Assembly (NCBI GenBank): GCA_932294295.1 | Contig: OW028585.1 | Location: 17,486,360 to 17,550,359 of the forward strand | Direction: 5' to 3' | DNA length: 64,000 nucleotides | Source of the DNA: Alitta virens | Lineage: Eukaryota; Annelida; Polychaeta; Phyllodocida; Nereididae | In this document: piece after piece, positions 58,536-64,000 of the stretch | How positions within the stretch are numbered: position 1 is the first letter of the stretch | Layout: every line of letters starts with the position of its first letter | The notes under the pieces: generated by a model | What the model was told of the DNA's origin: nothing | What the model saw: the letters and a program-made list of their open reading frames with translations, nothing else | The model's database searches: none | Position numbers and translations under genes: made by a program

Positions 58536-58539
58536 TTGC

Positions 58540-59170
58540 TATTGTGTCTGAAATGTGATACTTGTTGCTTTGAAGTTGTGTTGATTTTAGCTTGCAATAT
58601 ATAGTTTACACTAAATATCAGCAGAGGGCAGCAGGTAATAGATGCGCAGCGCACCCTGTAGGATTTCGCAGGCACTTGGCTGCGACCTGCCTAAGCGTAA
58701 ACGCGATGGGCAGGTTGCCTCTACCTATCTGATTGGCCAAACGCTGAATGTTTTGATTGGCTGTGCTATTTTAAGACTGGGGAACACGTTCCGGTCCACG
58801 AATTTACAATGCTAAAGCCTAGGATGCGCACGCACGCTACCGGGAGGAATCCCTTCCGGCTAATGGCAGCCCCTACCTGCGTACTGCGTCAGCTCATGGA
58901 ACTAGAAGAGTGGAATGGACCATACAATGGACGAAGCCTATTGGTTGCCATTGTCTGTGACGCGCGCCGCAAGGCGCCATTGCTATGTGTTGATTGTGGA
59001 CGTCAACATGGTCAACAAACACACGTGCATAGCTGGAAAACAGTGACCTCGTCACACATAAACGGCCTAGCTCCGTTGATAATAGAGCTACAATATACCT
59101 ATTGCCAGAACCGTCTTGACCTGGGGAAGCCATTGGTTTAAGTACATGTAACAAGATCCTATGTACAATA
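58540..59170 (+). other. GC-richer island with CCAAT boxes and poly(A) signal
   Basis: Clearly richer in G+C and CpG than its surroundings. GATTGG/ATTGGT boxes lie near 58,731, 58,755 and 58,940, a TATTTTAAG at 58,768 could serve as a TATA box, and AATAAA lies at 59,165. A 110-codon plus-strand frame begins at 58,809 but belongs to no family I recognise. The promoter-plus-poly(A) layout between two blocks of AGCTGG repeat would suit a solo LTR or a captured promoter; terminal TG/CA borders and a target duplication were not found. Confidence 0.35.
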
Positions 59171-59454
59171 AAAACGGGCACTTGGAAGTAGTGTCGGCAA
59201 TGCCAATGGTGAAACTACTTTTTGACTGTTATAAAGTTCTGCATGCTTTCAGTTTCACCTTGTAAATTTACTGACAACCCCAATACTTAAATGATCATGA
59301 TATTTCATAAATCTGTATATATATATTTAGCAAAACAAATACTATGTCTATGGTTAAGTAAATGGAATTCATTCCACAGGTTCAGCTAAATCACGTGGGT
59401 ATTTTATTTTCTACACTCAATTGTCATTTTAGACATATATATGTCAAGCTTAAT

Positions 59455-60290
59455 CAGGAGCACACTACCAGCAAATTTTACAAAGGCTGGCTAGCAAGCT
59501 GATATTCAGTTTCTATATGTTTCATAGACAATAGAGTTGAAACGTCAGTCTAGGAAACAGTTTCTGTTATTCATTTTTTCTGACTAACCAGCTACTGCAT
59601 AAGCACTGGTGCCAGCCAGCCAATTGATGATTATTTTCTAAGCCAGCCAGCCAATTAAATTAACCCAGCTAGCATTTCTTCCCAGCCAGCTGAGTTTCAA
59701 CTAAGCCTACCACCCAGCTGTAAATTTTCCCCTAACTTTTCCAGCTGGTATTGTTATGTTAGAGGCCTAATAATAGCAAAAATGTAGGCAGGATGATTCA
59801 GGATAATGATTGTATATTTTGTCATTATTTCTACTGAAGTTTGTTTATGACTGAAAGTGGTAAAATTGATAGATCCAGAAATTATTTTGTAAAAACACTG
59901 CATTTTTTCCTCATGTATCTCTACTTTTGAATGTCAATAAATGCTAGACAAAGCCAGGTGAGAGGGAGTATATAAAAGAACAGCTGTATCACAAGAATTT
60001 CCAGTTGAAAAAAAACAAGCATCGTCACTGCAGCTGGGAGACTGCCAGCTAGCTAGAGGTCACTAGCTGGAGCCTCAATAATTTGAGAATTTGCCAGCTA
60101 GGATGGATCCAGCTCAAGTCCTTGTCAGCTGGCTTATATACCAGCTGGGAATGATCCAGCTGGGAGACAGGTCTCAGAGTTACCTCCAGCTGGGAAGATT
60201 CCAGCCAGCTGGTGCTTTGATGAATAACAGATAAAAGTGAATAACAGGTCGTTAACACTTATCAGCTGGTGTCTATTCTAAGCCACAATA
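59455..60290 (-). repeat. AGCTGG-family block, minus orientation
   Basis: Begins at the family boundary GGAGCACACTACCAGC and runs through core, a single 78-bp unit and the head segment ending near GCTGGTGCTTTGATGAATAA. Matches the array block in reverse, with moderate divergence. A 69-codon minus-strand frame here is the same repeat translation seen in the array. Confidence 0.88.
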
Positions 60291-60734
60291 AATTTAGATG
60301 GTTAACTTGGTTTTCATTATTTGTTGTTTATTGTGTGCAGGGAAGCTGGACAAGTGGCTCAAGGTGGTCACATCATATTATGATGGTCAAATAAACGTTT
60401 CTCTCTTTTTCTCTCTATGATGCGCTCACATCACCTAAATAAAACCACCAGTGAGTCTTATTCAATTTTTAGTTTTGCGGATCCATCTACATGATGTGAA
60501 ATGTGACAAAATATAAGGTGATAGTAGAGGTCGAACAATGTTATTTCATTATTTTTATCTTACCTTTGAATTTTCAAAAGACTGATCCTTAAAATTTTGC
60601 CCTGAGAAGATGAGAGAAGCATTTATTCAAGACTGTCCAAAGGGTGCTTGAATGGGACCAAAAGTGCCCCCATCCCCCAGTTCCACTGATTAAAATTAAA
60701 ATTGCAACTTACACAACCATAAAATTGCTGTGGG

Positions 60735-60875
60735 CAGGGCCGGTCATAGGGCAACGCAAGCAAGGCACCTAAAGAGGCCCCGCACATCCGTAATATTAGG
60801 CCATGCTTATAATTGAAAAGCAAGGAGGCAAATTAGGCCCTGCTTTGGGCCCCGCAAGTTATATGACCGGCCCTG
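60735..60875. mobile_element. hAT-like MITE (CAGGGCCGGTCATA ends)
   Basis: 141 bp with terminal inverted repeats CAGGGCCGGTCATA and TATGACCGGCCCTG. Flanking octamers GCTGTGGG and ACTATGGG agree at six of eight positions, compatible with an old hAT 8-bp duplication. Confidence 0.7.
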
Positions 60876-60879
60876 ACTA

Positions 60880-61990
60880 TGGGATACAGCATGTGTGGCA
60901 TGGATCACTTTTGTAACCTGCTTTAAAAACTCACAGAATATAATTGTACAGGGCCATTTGTAGTCCTTGTTTTTTTTAGTATGGTGCCTATCAGAGCAGT
61001 GCCCATGCAATTCATTAACGGCAGTTTTTGCGTTGCCCCAGGACTGATCCTGGCTGAAATTTTGAGGCCAATACAGGGATAAACGGAGGTTTCTATTTTT
61101 TGAGCAGACTGTTTTTACATTACTGCAGGTCGATGTATTTATATCTGCTTGGCTGCCCTTAGCACTAGAAAGTCAGGGCTCAAGGCAACTGGTAATTTTT
61201 TTTTAAATGGGTAGGTGTCTTCAATGCCTTATAGCACGCTATGCACGTACAGACCTTTCCGCATCCCAATAATAAGTACAAATTGAGTGGTATGTTTCAT
61301 GTCTCTTTTTTTAATGAATATGTTCAGTTTCATTTAAATACAAATTGACAAAGATCTCTGTAATAAGTAGTAAAGTTATAATTCATTAACACACATTAAC
61401 AAGGAAACGAGGTATCCTTCCATTTTACTTATAGACATCAATGACAGTGAGAATATAGTAGTAGAAATTTGATTGACAATATCAAACTTTAAGGTCAAAT
61501 TTGACCTATTTGTCGAATGCAATACAACAATACAACAAGAAATATATATATATAAGCCAGCCAAAAAAAAAAAGAAAGGAAGGCAAATCATGATAATTTA
61601 TGAATGACCTAATCGATATCACCTGGATTGCAATGATTTGAAAATCCTAATATGACAATCTTACCTTAGTACATTATTTCATATATCAATACAGTAGAAT
61701 TTAGTTTTTCTATAAAATCAAAAAAAATGTGTATTTTTCTGCAGTTTTGGCAGAAATGTCATAGCAGCTTACACTCTAACATTATATCGTATCAGCATTT
61801 CAACAGTAAGGTAAATTACATCTTGTCTGTCAAACTCGAGCCTATTCTATATGTCCACATCAACTACATGTATATAATGCTGCTATGCTAATTGCTAAAT
61901 TACTAGTTATCTGTTGATTCATTTCGTATATTTTACATTTGTAAATGATAATTGCGACAAAAGAGTCTACAAGTGGGAAGCATAATGTCA
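60880..61990. other. 3' flank of the P-like gene, no gene
   Basis: AT-rich with no supportable coding region. A 72-bp segment at 61,421-61,492 (CATTTTACTTATAGACATCA to CAAACTTTAAG) recurs at 62,497-62,569 in the intron of the P-like gene, with two or three differences. Confidence 0.6.
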
Positions 61991-62457
61991 TTATTGTCCC
62001 TTAAACAACACCAACTTTGTACATTTCTGTCGGATCTTCTTTCCTTGAAGTTTCATGTTGTGAAGGCGTACAATATGATGGAACCTAAAATTGAAGTAAG
62101 TTTTCACTAGTAGACGAACCAGGTCATAATAGTGATTGTTTATTCCAACACTTGTTGATCTAGCATGATCATCCATCTCAAACGCATTGCATCCCATCTG
62201 AGAAAGAACTGCACTCTCCAATTTCAGCTGTGAGCACGACCTGTTAATGTTTTGAATGTTGGTAATTTGTCTCAATTTCCTTTCGGCACATAGTAAAATG
62301 CCAATGACACTTTCTGCTGGTTTTATCAAACCCCCACAATTCTTTGCATTCAGCAGGGTAAATGCAGCTTGGTGTTCTGTTGATGCTGTTGTAGTCACCA
62401 GCTGTTCACGGCACACATCACACTGGAGTTTTTCAATGACTTTCTTGACAACCCATC
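61991..62457 (-). pseudogene. P-like transposase, last exon
   Basis: ATATCTTCAG acceptor, then an open 155-codon exon: WVVKKVIEKLQCDVCREQLV, a CGGLIKPAESVIGILLCAER segment, RLLVKTYFNFRFHHIVRLHN, and the terminal KKIRQKCTKLVLFKGQ before TAA. The KxRxxxTKLVLFxxQ end and the C-x2-C pair are typical of THAP9-like transposases. The exon is uninterrupted, and its phase (G|GA TGG) fits the previous exon. Confidence 0.68.
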
Positions 62458-62832
62458 CTGAAGATATATAGAGCAGTATTGGATTAGATTCTACTTCATT
62501 TTACTTATAGACATCAATGACAGTGAGAATATAGTAGTAGATATTTTATTGACAATATCAAACTTTAAGATTGATTTCAAAGTGGATGGACAACACTGCG
62601 TGACAGAAAACACGCTGTACAGACACAACGCCTCAAGGGTATAGAGGAACGTCACTTTGGGCGATTTTGCATAACAGGGCAGGAAGAACGTATACAAACA
62701 AACAAATAAATAGGCGATAAATTTGTTAAACTGAATTACTACTGATATGTAAAATTATGTTGGAGGAAAAAATGCTGGAATAATGCCAGTACATAATGCA
62801 AGCTAATGTAAGTACATAATATGTATAATTAC

Positions 62833-63115
62833 CTGCGATGTAAACGACTATGTTCTCTACCAGGGGACTCAACTGGCCATGAAATTCTGCTGGTGGTTTT
62901 TCCAAGGTCAAGGTCTTGTCCAGGTTCAACAATGTCATTGTCCAATCTGAAGTTGGTAGGGGGTAGGTAGGTGGACATAGCAGCACTGGTGATGTTAAAT
63001 TCCTCCAAGGCAGATACGTTTGCAGAAGGCGACACTGCAAGAGCGCCGGATCTAGCCAAGAGTCTTCTGAAGATATATTTGAAATGGAGTGCTGTAGGGT
63101 TATTGCCCCATCCAC
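62833..63115 (-). pseudogene. P-like transposase exon (GG-x-NNPT)
   Basis: TAATTTCAG acceptor and CATCGCAG|GTAATT donor. Reads GGWGNNPTALHFKYIFRRLL, then ARSGALAVSPSANVSALEE; after a frame change it ends FHGQLSPLVENIVVYIAG. GGxNxNPTxxxFxYxxR and ENxxxYIAG are conserved family blocks in the expected order. One single-base indel separates them. Confidence 0.68.
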
Positions 63116-63181
63116 CTGAAATTAGTACAATTATGAATACCAGATTTAAACTAAAAATTATGGCTAGTTAAAATCAAAGTT

Positions 63182-63262
63182 TCACAGATGGTCTTGGCTT
63201 AATTTGTAAGTCAGAAGATACTTGAAATTATCCTGCGACTGGTGGAGATCCTGGAGGTACCC
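63182..63262 (-). pseudogene. P-like transposase exon (LTYKLSQDHL)
   Basis: After a TTTACAG acceptor the minus strand reads GYLQDLHQSQDNFKYLLTYK then LSQDHL, followed by TGA. LTxxLxQDxLE is the family block that precedes the GG-x-NNPT exon; a one-base insertion in the Glu codon would explain the stop. The exon's 3' border is unclear. Confidence 0.55.
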
Positions 63263-63578
63263 CTGTAAACATATGGAAAAGTTTAAACAATTTTTTTAGT
63301 TGTTTTCAAAGTCTCCACAATAGTAATAGCTGTGGCCAAAAATTTTCAGACACTTGCTATAGATGGTGCCTATGGTGCTTTTTTTACCTAGCATCATAGG
63401 TTTTATAACCATTGGCCAGGTATATGACCTTGGGTGTTGTGAGGTCAAGCACCCTAGTCTTATGACCATGATAACTTAAGGTCAACTAAACAGCTAAATT
63501 CAATATAGACCCTAACAAAAATAAAAGTGCAATAAAGTTGAAAACCAGACCAAAATCTTGATATGGGCAATGTCTTAC

Positions 63579-63751
63579 CTGGGCGATTTGTGCAATGGTT
63601 TCCCATCAACTGTACGGAGCGTAATTAGGAAGTTCTTCGTCTCATTGAGGAATTGTTTAACCTTCTGCCATTCATTCAGATAAATGGGCTTCTTTGTACC
63701 ACCTGCACATGTAGACCTACTGTTGAGTGTGTCAAACAGCCTATCAATTCT
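63579..63751 (-). pseudogene. P-like transposase exon (LFDTLNSRS)
   Basis: Bounded by TTTTGCAG and CCCAG|GTAAGAC. Encodes RIDRLFDTLNSRSTCAGGTK, then WQKVKQFLNETKNFLITLRT. Matches the IxxxDxLFDxLNSR region of THAP9-like transposases; the same region is represented by EFIYNMDQ in the pseudogene at 46.4 kb. Phase fits the upstream exon (IK|RID). Confidence 0.65.
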
Positions 63752-63885
63752 CTGCAAAATTACATGTAATCAATATTTATAATGAGAATAGATATTCTTT
63801 CAATACAGATTACTTTCATTAGATGGTTTACACCATTAGAAGTGCCATAAAATTAAATCATTATTGACAAGGAACAAATAATCAC

Positions 63886-64000
63886 CTTGATAAATTCAAT
63901 AGTGGGACCGCTGTACAAAAACTGTTTCATTAATCATACCAAGGTCTCTCAGAGTTTGTAGTGCTGCAGCAACGGATGCAGAAAGTACTTGAACAGCTAA
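63886..64000 (-). pseudogene. P-like transposase exon, cut by the window edge
   Basis: From the edge the minus strand reads LAVQVLSASVAAALQTLRDL then GMINETV and, after a one-base frame change, SGPTIEFIK before an AAG|GTGATT donor. SxSVAAAL...EFI is the counterpart of SVAAAMYTL...AEFIYNMDQ at 46,305. Confidence 0.62.

Larger units (their letters stand above)
61991..64000 (-). pseudogene. P-element/THAP9-like transposase, C-terminal exons (partial, frameshifted)
   Basis: Five exons on the minus strand follow the order of THAP9/P-element transposases and the gene runs off the right edge. Splice borders of most exons are good, but one-base frame changes interrupt exons at 63,900, 63,182 and 62,900, so it is probably dead or very recently inactivated. 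P-element-type transposases are GTP-dependent DNA-cutting enzymes; no THAP domain or N-terminal catalytic part lies in the window. The same family occurs in broken form at 44,588-47,335. Confidence 0.68.

Noticed and set aside
58809..59141. 110-codon frame as a host gene
   Set aside because: No family recognised, opposing frame of similar length on the other strand, and flanked on both sides by AGCTGG repeats; left as part of the GC-richer island.

Overview
This 64 kb window is AT-rich, intron-bearing eukaryotic DNA from an animal, and it is almost entirely repetitive. I found no intact host gene. Three clues point to a marine invertebrate, possibly an echinoderm: a degraded 2A-like leader of a kind I recall from sea urchin retrotransposons, foldback-style repeat architecture, and animal-type C2H2/CACTA-like and THAP9/P-element-like transposases. 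The species cannot be fixed from sequence alone, and family names are from memory of those families, not from a search.

Layout. 1-14,300: a tandem array of a 4,608-bp composite unit rich in AGCTGG/CAGCTGG. Two full copies and most of a third look identical, followed by a diverged edge that holds a hAT-like MITE. 14,850-21,883 (minus): a degenerate multi-exon CACTA/EnSpm-like transposase with N-terminal C2H2 fingers, a transposase core, a SAM-like exon and a terminal exon. Two exons of an RCC2-like gene, in the same orientation, lie between its N-terminal exon and its core, next to a 0.9-kb CAAT-rich minisatellite. 22-28 kb: sparse, with a LINE ORF1 relic, SINEs, hairpins and the 2A-like relic. 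28,239-37,119: two TIR elements with PIF/Harbinger-type TAA duplications that abut exactly and share one TAA; the second holds the 3' end of a LINE. 37-44.5 kb: old repeats, including the right arm of a long imperfect inverted repeat. 44,588-47,335 (plus): a broken P-element-like transposase carrying later insertions. 49,179-57,852: 1.57-kb inverted arms around a 5.5-kb spacer that holds a TA-flanked TIR element and two identical 936-bp copies of a peptidase/PHD pseudogene joined to AGCTGG-repeat core. 57,853-58,123: a patchwork of short exact copies of nearby sequence. 58-60.3 kb: AGCTGG repeats in inverted orientation around a GC-richer insert. 61,991-64,000 (minus): the C-terminal exons of a second P-element-like transposase, running off the window.

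The genes do not form a pathway. The window records successive transposon insertion, capture, duplication and template-switching. The strongest candidates for something undescribed are the RCC2 exons inside the CACTA-like gene, the foldback-like 4.6-kb composite repeat, the templated patchwork at 57.9-58.1 kb, and the two abutting Harbinger-like elements.
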